Below are positions 1-10,205 of a stretch of DNA of 64,000 nt, piece after piece. Position 1 is the stretch's first letter. Each line of letters starts with the position of its first letter. The notes beneath the pieces are model-generated. The model was given only the letters and a program-made list of their open reading frames with translations, ran no database searches and had not been told where the DNA came from. The stretch is from contig QVOM02000115.1 in assembly GCA_003586115.2 (NCBI GenBank), positions 7,360,799 to 7,424,798 on the forward strand. The letters are read 5' to 3'. The stretch is from Salvator merianae (taxonomy: Eukaryota; Chordata; Lepidosauria; Squamata; Teiidae). The position numbers were made by a program, and so were the translations under genes.

Positions 1-520
1 TACCTTATGCTACTTGATTGAATAGCTATGCAAACTACATGTCAGCAAAATTGCAGCTCAAGTAGGTGAAATTCATTTCTGTGAATTTTGTGGTTTGAAA
101 TATTAGTCGTGCCTTTTGTTTTGCCTTATATGATTCTTTTTTTAAAGAGAGCAATATGATCTATTGAAGACTATAGCCAGAAGTTGATGAAAAATTCAGT
201 GAAATGTCTTGACTGGATGTTGGCACAGATGAACTTTCTATTTGTAAAAAGAGGATGTTTTTGTTACGTTTTCACAAATTGCTTTCTTATTATTATTCTC
301 CTCTCCCCCCAAAAAAATAAAAATATATACAAAACCTGTTTTATACTGACTTGTTGGTACATTATTTGTTTCCTTGGAAGTAGGCTTAGTTCAACAGAAC
401 TTTCTTCAAAGTAATACTTCTTAGACAATTAGGTTTTCAATTGGTGGACTGGGCTGACTATGTTCAGACAGTAATTTCTGTTTTTTTATAGGATATTATC
501 AGATTAATCCTTGTGCTTAT
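1..520. other. AT-rich non-coding DNA, nothing recognised
   Basis: No splice-supported exon, RNA gene or clear repeat was seen in this stretch. Confidence 0.5.
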
Positions 521-874
521 TAGAGATGTCCCAAACTGGTTTGATTGGTTTGCGGTTCGCAGCGAACCAACTAGTTCACAAATTTTCACATCAAACTGAA
601 CATTCAGTGTTCAAATATCCAAAATTTTGATCAAACTGAACTAGTTCCCCACTTGTAAACTCAAATTATTTGATCAAACAGTTCACGTTCACTGTGTTTT
701 GCCCTTGAAAAGGACTTTTTTTCAGTGGAAAAAATATTTTGTGTTTTTGAACCAGTTCAAAATTGAACATGAACAACTATTTGTTCAATTAACCGGTTCG
801 CCATTGAACCGAACAGACGTGTGTTTGGTTTAATGGTGAACTGAACACACAATTTTAGTTCATGCACATCTCTA
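521..874. mobile_element. hAT-type non-autonomous element (354 bp)
   Basis: The ends read TAGAGATG and CATCTCTA (perfect over 8 bp). The flanks are gtgcttat (513-520) and gtgcttac (875-882), an 8-bp target duplication with one mismatch. TIRs beginning TAG with an 8-bp duplication point to the hAT superfamily. The interior is rich in short inverted motifs around GGTTCG/CGAACC and GTTCAATT. No transposase is present. It shares the subterminal motif ACTAAAATT (read on the minus strand) with the element at 6071-6379. Confidence 0.75.
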
Positions 875-932
875 GTGCTTACTTGCGTTTCAGAAAGAAC
901 AAGTAATAGTTTGGGCATGCACTGTATAATCC

Positions 933-974
933 TTGTTATGATCAGAAAGTAGAAGAACTTTCTGATCATAACAA
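933..974. repeat. Perfect 18-bp inverted repeat, 6-nt loop
   Basis: Arms at 933-950 and 957-974 (TTGTTATGATCAGAAAGT and its exact complement) flank the loop AGAAGA. There is no U-tract or gene next to it to suggest a terminator or known RNA. Confidence 0.85.
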
Positions 975-1053
975 ATCTCTTCAACTTCTTATAAAGTATT
1001 GTTAGATATTTGTGACAAATCTCTTCAACTTCTTATAAAGTATTAGATATTTT
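971..1053. repeat. Tandem duplication, 44-bp period
   Basis: An identical 30-bp block starts at 971 and again at 1015 (starting ACAAATCTCTTCAACTTC). The first copy shares its first bases with the right arm of the hairpin at 933-974. Confidence 0.85.
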
Positions 1054-1328
1054 ATGAACAGGTATTGTCATTGAGCATGGAGTAGAATGCTGTACTATGG
1101 TAAATGAAGTTACCATTTGTTTGGTATGTGTTATATTATATGTTCCTCTGTGCTGGTGCAACCAGTGTAATTTAAATGCTGTTATAGCTAATATAACTTT
1201 AAAAATAGTTGAGCTGAAATGTAGTGACTTTGTATACTTTGCTGTTATATATGCTGTATCTTTTTACAATATTTCTCATGGTCCCTTGCTGAAGGCCACC
1301 AGAACTATGACTTCCTTTGTGCTTCCAG

Positions 1329-1453
1329 GCAGAAGAAGAGGAGGAGATTAATGATGTAGGGAAGACTACAGACTGTCTTGTCCAGCAGACTGTTCTCAGA
1401 TGGAATCCCACCAGCAGGACTTGAGCAGATTGGCTGCTCTGCTGGCCTCCATT
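1329..1453 (+). other. Possible upstream (5' UTR) exon, unproven
   Basis: A moderately GC-rich block follows an acceptor-like ctttgtgcttccag and is followed by a weak donor-like gtatgg. It contains an ATG with a short open stretch reading MESHQQDLSRLAALLAS, which stops at 1471-1473 if unspliced. RAPH1 needs at least one upstream non-coding exon, and this is the best-looking candidate I found. No other evidence ties it to the gene, and it could equally be an old repeat. Confidence 0.2.
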
Positions 1454-1459
1454 GTATGG

Positions 1460-4400
1460 GACGTGTTGTAGCACTGGTTAGGGTTTATTGTCTTAAAGAT
1501 TCATGTGTACACTTTAATATGTTATCACATTTACGTACGTTATCCATTTGTGCAATTAGGATCAGGTGCTTTACAGATTAAGTGGCAAGCAGGATCCCTA
1601 AGTATAGAGGAAACTTGAGTTTAAAAATCAAGAAAATACAGGATTTCAAGCCAGCTTACCATGACAACATAATTAAAGCACCTCCAATGTCTGTAAAGCT
1701 AAGAAATCATTTTTCTGACAAATATATCTGTGTGAAAAGGTGTGAAAATCCAGTTAGGTAGCATCCACAGAGATCGAGTATGCCAGTTTTCTAGGGATTC
1801 TAATTAACCTATTGGGCTGGTACCAAATTTTGGACTTTTGCTATATATGCTTAACTCCTTATTGTAAATCCTCATATCAAATGCTGGTTTGTTTCCAGCA
1901 AACCACTGTGTTACGCAAAACCAGGTTACAAATGTCATTACCAGCTTTGGAAGCACAGATTTAAGGAGACTGTACTTGGCAGGGGGCCCAGTCCTCTCCC
2001 ATGCAAGTTAATGCTTATAACAGCTATGAGGGGATGCAGGAGACCTAGCCTACCCATGCATGGCAATGGACAGAGACTTTCCACTTGTATAGTACAGTAG
2101 TGGACCAGGGTGGCTGGGCTATCCATGGAAAGTGTCAGACAGACCCCCTGTGATCAACTAGTGAGACAGCTGGAGCCACTGTGGGTCCAGCCATGTATTC
2201 ATAAATTTAGGGACTATGTCGACTGAGGAAAGTTGCATTTTGCTGACCACGTATGGGCAAAATAATTTGTGGGAAACCATGTTATAAAAGAGTTGACTGA
2301 TATTGTTGGAACAAGTTGCGTGTTTGGTATATAATTTTGTTTAATTAAGGACCTTAAGTACAGTGACTACTGACTGCTCAAGGAGTTGAATATGGAATTG
2401 CTCCAGAAACTGCTTTCCACATTCTGTTTTGGGCTGCAGTACAAAGTTGAGGCTTGTCTTCTGGTAAGACAGTGCTTTGTTTCTAGCTGCCATCTGCATA
2501 ACACAAGTGGATATATTCATATGCAAATTTTATATACAGGAAACGTATTCTCACACAGACTTATGTAAAGTAACAGGAACTTTTCCCAAACAGCCTGCAG
2601 AATGCAAGTGTAAAAATTATCTTTCTTTCCTCCCCTGGGAGTCTGCTTGAGGGGAGGCATGTCCCTTTATTCAGTCTCTTCCACCAGTCCCACACTAGAC
2701 TGCTGCTCAAATTTGGCTTGGCACATAATATTTTAGGAATCATTCATTTAAATGCCAAAGGCTTTAAAAGGTTTATACCTAAAGAAAGGGTCTCTGGGAA
2801 CATTCTGTTTTTAGTAGTTAGCCACCTCAAAGTAATGTTAGCTTGTCCAGAATGGTATGTATGGCACAGCCAGGGTTGATTCTGTGCAACTTTTTTTTTT
2901 TAATTAACTGATTAGCATTGAGAAAGAAAAGCACAATGGAGCTCTCCTTCATTCTTGTGGAGTAAATAAATGAAATGGGGCTTTTTGAAAGAGTTGTATG
3001 CAACCAACCTCAACTAGTGAGTGGGCTGAGAAGAAAGCAGGCCCTTCAAATGTATTCTCAGTAGACAGAAGAATAGTGATGGATACATCAGAATACACAT
3101 ATATAGTCCTTGATATGCCAGGGTGTTTGGTCAGCCATTCCATCAGCTGCTTGAAAGCATTCTTTTATTTTCATTAATTTATTAGAGCTGTAGCAGTTAT
3201 CTACTGCAGAGGACAAGGCCATCTTCTTCTAGTAAGGCCAGTGCTTGAGACTGGAAAAGCTGACTGGGGTTACTGGGGATGCTACAGTTCCTGAGAACTC
3301 TGCTGGTGAGGCTGTTGCTGCAAGTAGGACTGTGTGCAAGACTGGGCCCAAGCCAACTAAGAGCCATTTAGAGCACCTGGCTGGCTCTGCTGGACTCTAT
3401 ACTTGTGGTGGCAGGGTGACCACTGAAGAGGTGACACCAAGGGGGGCACCTCTTTGCGGGAAATGAGGGCAAAACCAGGTTCCTGGCTTCTTAGTGATTT
3501 CAGTGCATCACTTCAGCTTTCCAAGAAAAATGGCAACAATAGATGACAAACAGTGAGCAGGGTTTGGTGGTGATGGAACAAGCACCCACATACAGGGAAC
3601 TATGGACTGTTTTTTACTTTTGTAGCACCATTGCTGTCTATGGGGTACAGATGGGTTGAATGGTGTGAGATGGACTTCTTCAGTAAACAGGTTAACAGAG
3701 ACACTTTGCTCAAGATGGCTTGATATCTCACCCTGTATACTCTTAATCTTATCATTGCAAAGTTGGTGGGCAATGGTTTCCAGTACTTTGCTATCTTGTT
3801 GGGTTAAATCTACCTCATGGTCTTAATGGCTATGCAAGGGAGATAACAGATTGCACCAATTTATGTCCATTAGTATGCAGAACTGAACACAACAGAACAG
3901 CTAAGGAAACATGAACAATGAGCAAAAGTTTTCTTTTCCACCTGTCTTTCTGTTACTCCTGATCTTAGACTAACAGCTCCGGATGCCAGCAAACCCCTCT
4001 CTGCTTGGTTTGGTAGTCTGTACAGTTTTGGTGTAGGAAGCAAAAACAGGTAATATATGGAAGTTCTGTGTTACATTGTCCTTAAAAATGGTCTGATGAA
4101 AGTAATTGGTACAAAATAGGTTCTGCCTCCTACCTCCATTTCTTTACCATCAGCTGTAAGTTCAACTAGGGGAGCTTCTGTTAGAAACCCTGGAAAGCCA
4201 CGATCAATAACTGTAGGTCTGCATTTCCCAACCTGAAGCCTCACCAAGTGTTTTGGATAAACATGGTAGTATAGGTCTAAAGTTGGTATTCCAATGTAAC
4301 TGGAGGATATTAGGTTATGGCTGGTTGTCATGGAAAATGCTAAATTGATCAATAGTCTTCCAGTTTGTATGTTTCTTCTTTTCTGCCCCTTCTTTTGTTT

Positions 4401-4538
4401 CCCCCTGTTGCCAGTACTGACATTATTTGGTAATGGTTATGAGAAGCCAGAAGCTGATAAAGAAAGAAACATTTTCTCACTTTCCTTTGTGTAACTCCTT
4501 ACCCAGTTTTCCCACAAGGGGTAGCTGCACAAAAACAA
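1460..4538. other. Non-coding stretch without recognised gene
   Basis: About 3 kb with no supported exon. A segment at about 3200-3480 is more GC-rich than its surroundings and has a 73-codon open frame that matches no family I recognise; it may be a diverged repeat. Confidence 0.4.
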
Positions 4539-5002
4539 GGCTGCATCCAGACATTGCTTACTTATTCCTCTATATTTGGATATTCTGGAATAAAGTATGG
4601 AATACTGAGAGGGGACATGATAGCTGTTTTCAAGTGTCTGAAGGGCTGTCACAGTGCAGAGTGATTGGCCCTATTCTCACTTACCCAATAAGAAAGGACT
4701 AGAAATAATGGAATGAAACCTCAAGGAAGTAGATACAGATTAAATATGAGAAAAAACTTTCTGACAGTAAGGGCAATCAGTCAGTGGAATAGGTTGCCAC
4801 AGGAGGTAGTAAGCTTTCCTTTGCTGGAGGTCTTCAAGGATAGGCCGGACAGACATTTGTCTGGGATGGTTTAGTGAATCCTCTATTGAGCAGGGGGTTG
4901 GAGGTCTCTTCCAACTCTATGATTCTGTTTTGATTAATATCCATGCTTTATTCCAGAATACCCAAATATAGCAAAATAAGTAAGTGACGTCTAAATGAAG
5001 CC
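4539..5002. mobile_element. MITE with a CR1 piece inserted in its loop
   Basis: The ends GGCTGCATCCAGACATTGC and its imperfect complement (ending GAAGCC at 5002) match the short element at 29391-29517. The flanks CAA/CAA suggest a 3-bp target duplication. The two arms, including CTGGAATAAAGTATGG and its partner CCATGCTTTATTCCAG, are separated by about 330 bp of CR1-like sequence, whereas the intact short copy is 127 bp. Superfamily not decided; a 3-bp duplication would fit PIF/Harbinger-like elements. Confidence 0.65.
4603..4930 (+). mobile_element. CR1-like LINE 3' fragment
   Basis: The sequence follows the 3' portion of tetrapod CR1 elements: gaggggacatgatagc, then a block like AACTTTCTGACAGTAAGGGC, GGTTGCCACAGGAGGTAGT, and the terminal CCAACTCTATGATTCTG. 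It lies inside the MITE at 4539-5002, so it inserted after that element. It is 5'-truncated and has no coding capacity. Confidence 0.75.
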
Positions 5003-6070
5003 CAAGATAGATGACTATTTCAATCTGTCCTCTTTCATCTTCACATCTGATTTCCAAAACATTGACTTGTTGAGGAAAGAGTTAGAGGATGCATTTTTAA
5101 AATCTGGGAACTCCCTGTTTATGGATGCTAAATTACTGACCTTTGAAACCAGAGCGGTGGAGTTGGAAGCAATTATTGGATTGCTGGAGTCTTGGAGTCA
5201 GTAAAAATGTACTGCTAAATAGAAATTGTAATATAATGTGTTAAAAAAAATTCCTAGGAAGAAGCCATTATCAGTAGTGGAGATGAGTTAAAGATCGGAG
5301 TTAAAAGTTCCTTAGAAGCACATGTACCCCCTCCCCCCATTAAACAGCCCTACAGCATGACAGTTGTAGACTTGTAGTGGGTAAATTCCTCAGATAATAG
5401 AAATTACCAGATTTCGTGCCATATAAGATGCGCCAACAGATTAGTTTAATTACAAACAGAGGAGTTGGAGTTGAAGATTTTATGTACCGACTCTACAGCC
5501 CTGTTTGAAATTGTCCTGTGGTTAGAGCTTTGTTGGGCTCAGAGAGCTTGTCATTCCTTTTACTTGACTGGGTTTAACAACTCATGGCCACATGTTTCGC
5601 TGTGAACTAATTTCAGGCTTCATAAGCAGAAAAGCTTCTAAGCTGCTACTTACCAAACAGTTTGAGCCCAGCATTATTCGTAGACCTGCACTCTGGTTAT
5701 TTCAACTGGGTAACTTGCTTTCCCGCTAGAAGTCTGCTCTGTATGTGTGCATGTACGTCCAGTCACATGTATGAGCATACAGAGCAAAGAAGACATCAAG
5801 TCCCATAATTCTTTGTCCCGCTACTGACAGCAGCTATTACTTCATCCTCCTAGGTCTTTCTCACAGACTGTTTAAAGCTCTGTGTTTTAATATGTAATCT
5901 GTTTCATATTTATTTACATTTTTATTTCTAGTCCATTCTTTATCTACTAGGTCTCAAGTAGTGTACATAAAAATAGAAGCCATAAAATTAGATCACTGTT
6001 TACCAAATGCAACAGCTGTCCACAGGTATGGAGACATCTGGGTCAAAATAGTCCATTTTGAGATCTCACC
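5003..6070. other. Non-coding stretch; one imperfect palindrome at 5736-5785
   Basis: No gene was seen. GCTCTGTATG at 5736-5745 is repeated as an exact complement at 5776-5785 around a partly paired 30-nt centre. A short piece near 5405-5435 (accagatttcgtgccatataagatgcgcc) resembles the end of the TATAAGAC-type MITE proposed at 18001-18145. Confidence 0.4.
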
Positions 6071-6379
6071 TGGGGATGTGCACAAAACTAAAATTGGGTG
6101 AACCAAACCGCTCCCAAAATGAATCTATTGGATTCCAACCTAGAACCAGTTTGATGGTTTGTCAGATTGGTTTGTGGTTTAAAAACCAGTTAAAAGTCCT
6201 TTAAAAGGGCTTTAAATGCTGCCAGGTTGAACCAGGTGTTCATAGGGGTGCTCCCATTGGTTTGGTTTAAATTTGAACCAACTCTTAGAACCTGCAGGGA
6301 GCTTGGTTTGAAATCAAGCCATTTGAACTCCCATTTGTGTCAAACTGGTTCAAAAATGAACCGGTTCACCACATCTCTA
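6071..6379. mobile_element. hAT-type MITE related to the 521-874 copy
   Basis: It starts TGGGGATGTGCACAAAACTA and ends CATCTCTA. The subterminal part (ACTAAAATTGGGTGAACCAAACC) matches the right end of the 521-874 element read on the other strand, and both are rich in GGTT/AACC motifs. No clean target duplication can be read, so the borders are approximate. No coding capacity. Confidence 0.6.
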
Positions 6380-6575
6380 ACCTCAGTGTATCCAAAATGT
6401 CTGGAAGAATAAATATGTTTTGAAGCAGCGCAGAAGGAAGTTCCAAAGGTGGGGTGTAGTCCACGGATAGTTGTCTTTTGGATCTCAGGACCATACATGA
6501 CAATGGAAGCACTTTTTCTTCAGCCTAAGACTATGTGAATGTGAAAGTATTTGTCTGATAAAACCTTAGAATGTA

Positions 6576-8093
6576 CACTAGTGGCCAAAATTGTGGAAAC
6601 ATTTTGGAAAAAGTGTATTTTTGACGTTTGAAGGCTCATAACACCACTTTTTTTTTCGAGTAACTCCATAAAATGATATATCAATGGAAAGACAATTTAA
6701 TCAAGAATATAATGCAATAACTTTTATGAAGGATTTTTTTAATAGAATAGCAGTTATAAAGAAGGAAAGTGAAACACATAGGAAAAAATGAGATTAATAC
6801 TCATTTTAATATTTAGTTGGGTAACCTTTAGCCTTACAACACCTTCCCGTGGAGTGAACCAAGTTTTTTAGTTCTGCAGCTGTTATAATGTGAAACCACG
6901 ATTGAATTATTGTTTCTATTAATTTGGTTTATTGTTGAGTTTCTTCTGACTACAAGTTTCTTTAGTCGGCTCCATAGATTTTCTATTGGGTTAAGGTCTG
7001 GCCTATTCCCAGGCCATTCCAGCAGTGGAATATGGTTATCTTGAAACCACTTTTTGCACACAGCAGCAACATGACATGGAGCTGAATCCTGTTGAAATAT
7101 AAATGCTTCATGATCTGGAAAAGATCACATGCAGAAGGCTTAAGTTTGGGCTCAAGTATTTCATTTATGTATTTTTCGGCATTTATATTCCCATTAATCA
7201 CGCAAATTCTGCCCACACCTTTTGATGTCATACAGCCGCAGATCATAACACTAACTGGGTGTGTCATGGTAGGTGTAATGCAATCAGGATGCAAATCTTC
7301 TCCGATTCTTTTCCTTAGTATTTTATGCCATCACTATCAAACAGGGAGATTCTGTTCTCGTCACTCCAAATAACACTGTCCCATTGTTCCGCTGTCCAGT
7401 AAATATGGGTTTTAGCCCAATTTAATCTCTTCAACCTTTGTTTGCAAGATAAAAATGGCTTTTTTCGTGGAATTCTAGAGTCAAGCCAAATTCCTGCAAT
7501 CTGTGCCAAACAGTCCTTGCACTCAACTTCACATTGCATTGCGCCATTTCACCTTGTATACAGCCAGATGATTTTCTTCTGTCACTGAGGCTCAGTCTCT
7601 TCATTTTTCTATCATCACTTGTTGTGCACCTTTTCCTGCCTTTACCAGTCTGGTTTTGTAGTGACCTCTTCAAAAATTTAGAAATGCCACCTTTGGTTAA
7701 GTTTCCACCAATTTTTCTTCTAATTTCTTCATAACTGTTGCCTTGTTCACTCAGTAGTACTATTTTACATTGCTTTCTGGGTGATCAGTCAACTCTTTGC
7801 GTCATTTTTTAATTTTATTACATTTTATTACAAGTTGACGCCTGATTGGCTCTCTAAACACTCATGCTCATTGGCCACATTGAAATGAAGGAAAGCTACA
7901 AGCATGTTGTGCTTCTTTTTCTGGTTATTTGGCTATAAATTTTGATTGAATACAGATAATTGAACAAAGTTTATTGCATTATATTCTTGATTAAATTATC
8001 TTTCCATTGATATATCATTTTATGGGGTTATGTGCCATCAAACGTCAAAAATACACTTTTTCCAAAAGGTTTCCACAATGTTGGCCACTAGTG
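6576..8093 (-). mobile_element. Tc1-type DNA transposon, 1518 bp, full length
   Basis: The element is flanked by TA/TA (6574-6575, 8094-8095) and has long inverted repeats (about 130-150 bp each) starting CACTAGTGGCCAAAATTGTG. The two repeats are about 90-95 percent alike by eye. The segment between them encodes a Tc1-type transposase on the minus strand. Both ends and the duplicated TA are intact, so this is a complete but inactive copy. Tc1/mariner elements of this length move by cut-and-paste and often pass horizontally between vertebrates. Confidence 0.93.
6833..7805 (-). pseudogene. Tc1-type transposase, broken (D34E catalytic family)
   Basis: Reading the minus strand, an ATG at 7803-7805 is followed by a stop at codon 7. 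An N-terminal helix-turn-helix region follows (LSEQGNSYEEIRRKIGG; SARTVWHRLQEFGL). After a frame change near 7490 comes WSDENRISLFDSDG with the first catalytic Asp. After further changes come HPVSVMICGCMTSKGVGR and then QQDSAPCHVAAV, with PDLNPIENLW at the end. The spacing from the second Asp to the Glu is 34 residues, which defines the Tc1 group. All three catalytic residues are still encoded, but they lie in different frames, so no functional protein can be made. Confidence 0.9.
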
Positions 8094-8095
8094 TA

Positions 8096-8898
8096 TGTGT
8101 AACATTCCCATTTCTTTCCACTTTTCCTTTTAGGTTGTGGACACGATTGGCCTAATGTTGCTTGGTTGTGCAGGTGTTTAACAAATTATAAACTGATTAA
8201 GGTGCACTGATTTAACCTTTCTCTTTATAGTTGGGGTAAATTTATATTCCAGCCAAGAGAAAGTGTAGGAGTATTTTATGTATGCACTTTGAAAAATATG
8301 ATTATATATTGCAGTTTTACAAATTTAGATTACTCTCTACCCCCAATGAATAGTAAAATATTGGGAATACATGGTTTGGCTGCATGAATTAAAAACAAGT
8401 GAGATACAAAAAAAACCTTCACTGTCTACAAATTACATAATTTTTCACCTGTACTGATAAAGCTCAGCTAGCCTCTTGTATTGGTTAAATGATCTCCTCT
8501 TTAGTTTGTGATCTTCTATATTGTTCACCCATGGTCCCAATGTTGTTATGCGCATATTCACTTAAGTGGCCACCTTTTTAATACTTGCTTTCATTGTTCA
8601 GGCAGAATTTTCACTTTTACTGTCATGGTGGTGGTGGAATAAGGAAGCCTGAAGTCATTCTGGAAATCCAGGCAGGCGAATGAGCAGCAGCAACAAAGGA
8701 AGCCTTGACAGAGATGCAGGAAGCCCCAAAAGTCAATGGTTTTGTTGACTGAGCTGGGCTGTTGCTCAGTGGGCAGGCAGGCAAGAGGCAAAGCAAGAAT
8801 TTCAGCTGGCTGGAAGCTGGGGTTGCACCAGGGAAGCATGGGAGACGTGAAGAAAGCTGACTGATTCCCTCAGCTCCTGAGCCAGTGCATGAAAGTCA
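8096..8898. other. Non-coding stretch, GC-richer part at 8640-8840
   Basis: No gene recognised. The part after 8580 is purine-rich and may be an unclassified old repeat. Confidence 0.4.
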
Positions 8899-8954
8899 CA
8901 TAAGAACATAAGAGGAACCCTGCTGGATCAGGCCACAGCCCATCTAGTTCAGCA

Positions 8955-9941
8955 TAGGGGTGTGCACGAAGGCACTTTTCCCCTTTCGCTTCGCATTCCT
9001 GCGAAGCTACGGGGCTTCGTTTTCGCACGAAAAAATATGTGCGAAAATGAAGCCCTTTGTCTTCGCGGCGAAGATTTTCGCCTCGACCTGAAGCAGAGGA
9101 ATCAAAGCGAAGAAAAGATCCTTCGCCTTGATTTCTCTGTTTCCGACGGCGCTCGCCTCTCTCTCATTCCCCCCCCCCCAGTCTGTCAGTGTGCGCGTGG
9201 GACTGACAGACTAGGGGGAATGAGAGACAGCGAGCGGGAGAGGAGGGAAACCCCTTCCTTTCGCTGATCGCCCTCCTCTCCCGCCGGCTGAGTCAGGCGG
9301 CGAGAGCAGAGGAGGGAGATCAAGGCAAAGGGAACCCCCTCCTTCCGCTGATCGCCCTCCTCTCCCGCCGGCTGAGTCAGGCGGCGACGGCAGAGGAGGG
9401 AGACCAAGGCAAAGGAAGGGAACCCCCTCCTTCCGCTGATCGCCCTCCTCTCCCGCCGGCTGAGTCAGGCGGCGACGGCAGAGGAGGGAGACCAAGGCAA
9501 AGGAAGGGAACCCCTTCCTTTCGCTGATCGCCCTCCTCTCCCGCCGGCTGAGTCAGGCTGCGACGGCAGAGGAGGGAGACCAAGGCAAAGGAAGGGAACC
9601 CCCTCCTTCCGCTGATCGCCTTCCTCTCCTGCCGGCTGAGTCAGGCGGCGACGGCAGAGGAGGGAGACCAAGGCAAAGGAAGGGAACCCCGTCCTTCCGC
9701 TGATCGCCCTCTTCTCCAGCTCACTGTCTCTCATTTCCCCTAGACTGTCAGCGCGCGCGCTGACAGCCTAGGGGGATGAGACAGCGGCAAATTGCGAAGG
9801 TCCCGAAATGCATCGAAAGTTGAGGGACCTTCGCAATTCGCATTTCGTGATCTTTGTTTCCCTTCGCATTCGATGCGAAGGGAACCAAATCACGAAATTC
9901 GACGAAAATCCGAGTGGCACGAAACTTCGTGCACACCCCTA
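8955..9941. mobile_element. hAT-type non-autonomous element, 987 bp, with internal minisatellite
   Basis: The perfect ends TAGGGGTGTGCACGAAG / CTTCGTGCACACCCCTA are flanked by an exact 8-bp duplication, GTTCAGCA (8947-8954 and 9942-9949), the hallmark of hAT insertion. Inside each end is a second inverted motif (gactgacagactaggggg near 9200; ctgacagcctaggggg near 9760), then multiple CGAAG/CTTCG palindromes at 9790-9900. The centre is an 88-bp tandem array. No transposase is encoded. The element is far richer in G+C and CpG than its surroundings. Confidence 0.88.
9249..9720. repeat. GC-rich minisatellite, 88-bp unit, about 5.4 copies
   Basis: Units start with AACCCC at 9249, 9333, 9421, 9509, 9597 and 9685. 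The spacing is 84, then 88 four times. Each carries TCGCCCTCCTCTCCCGCCGG, CTGAGTCAGGCGGCGA and GAGGAGGGAGACCAAGGCAAAGG. Copies differ by only a few bases. The array is wholly inside the hAT-type element. Confidence 0.95.
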
Positions 9942-10205
9942 GTTCAGCATCCTATCCCACACAGTGGCCCTGTAATTGTTTCTGGGATTCTCAAGCAGAA
10001 GAGAAGGCAACATCTTCATCTACTCTCGATTTCCTGCAAATGGCCTTGAGAGGCATCCTGCCTGTCTCTCCACCCTGGAGGCAGTACCTAGGCATCCATT
10101 ATAGTAGCCATTGATACACCTGTCCTCCTTGAATTTGTCTAATCCTTTCTTAAAACTGCTCAGGCTGGTTGCTGTCAACACCTCTTCTGGTAGTAAATTC
10201 CACAT

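Larger units (their letters stand above)
8899..10205 (+). mobile_element. Reptilian interspersed repeat (GCTGGATCAGGCC family), split by a hAT element
   Basis: The 5' part at 8899-8954 (CATAAGAACATAAGAGGAAC, then CTGCTGGATCAGGCCACAGCCCATCTAGTTCAGCA) continues at 9942-10205 with CATCCTATCCCACACAGTGGCC and later AATTTGTCTAATCCTTTC and TAAATTCCAC. Related copies lie at 31082-31285, 32100-32295 and 52630-52807. The sequence is a very common repeat in squamate genomes; I do not assign its class with certainty. The 987 bp between the two parts are a separate, younger insertion. Confidence 0.8.

Noticed and set aside
6983..7294. 103-codon frame as an independent gene
   Set aside because: It is one fragment of the broken Tc1-type transposase, with neighbouring frames carrying the rest.
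9249..9720. Regular 84-88 bp repeats that might suggest a CRISPR-like array
   Set aside because: There are no short repeats alternating with unique spacers; the whole unit repeats. The context is a vertebrate genome and a DNA transposon.
9186..9734. Overlapping proline/glycine/arginine-rich frames on the minus strand
   Set aside because: They are produced by the 88-bp minisatellite, whose unit is not a multiple of three (88 = 29x3+1), so each frame is read in turn. They are not proteins.
9180..9780. CpG-rich block that could be taken for a promoter island
   Set aside because: All of it lies between the ends of the hAT-type element, and no exon or transcription signal adjoins it.
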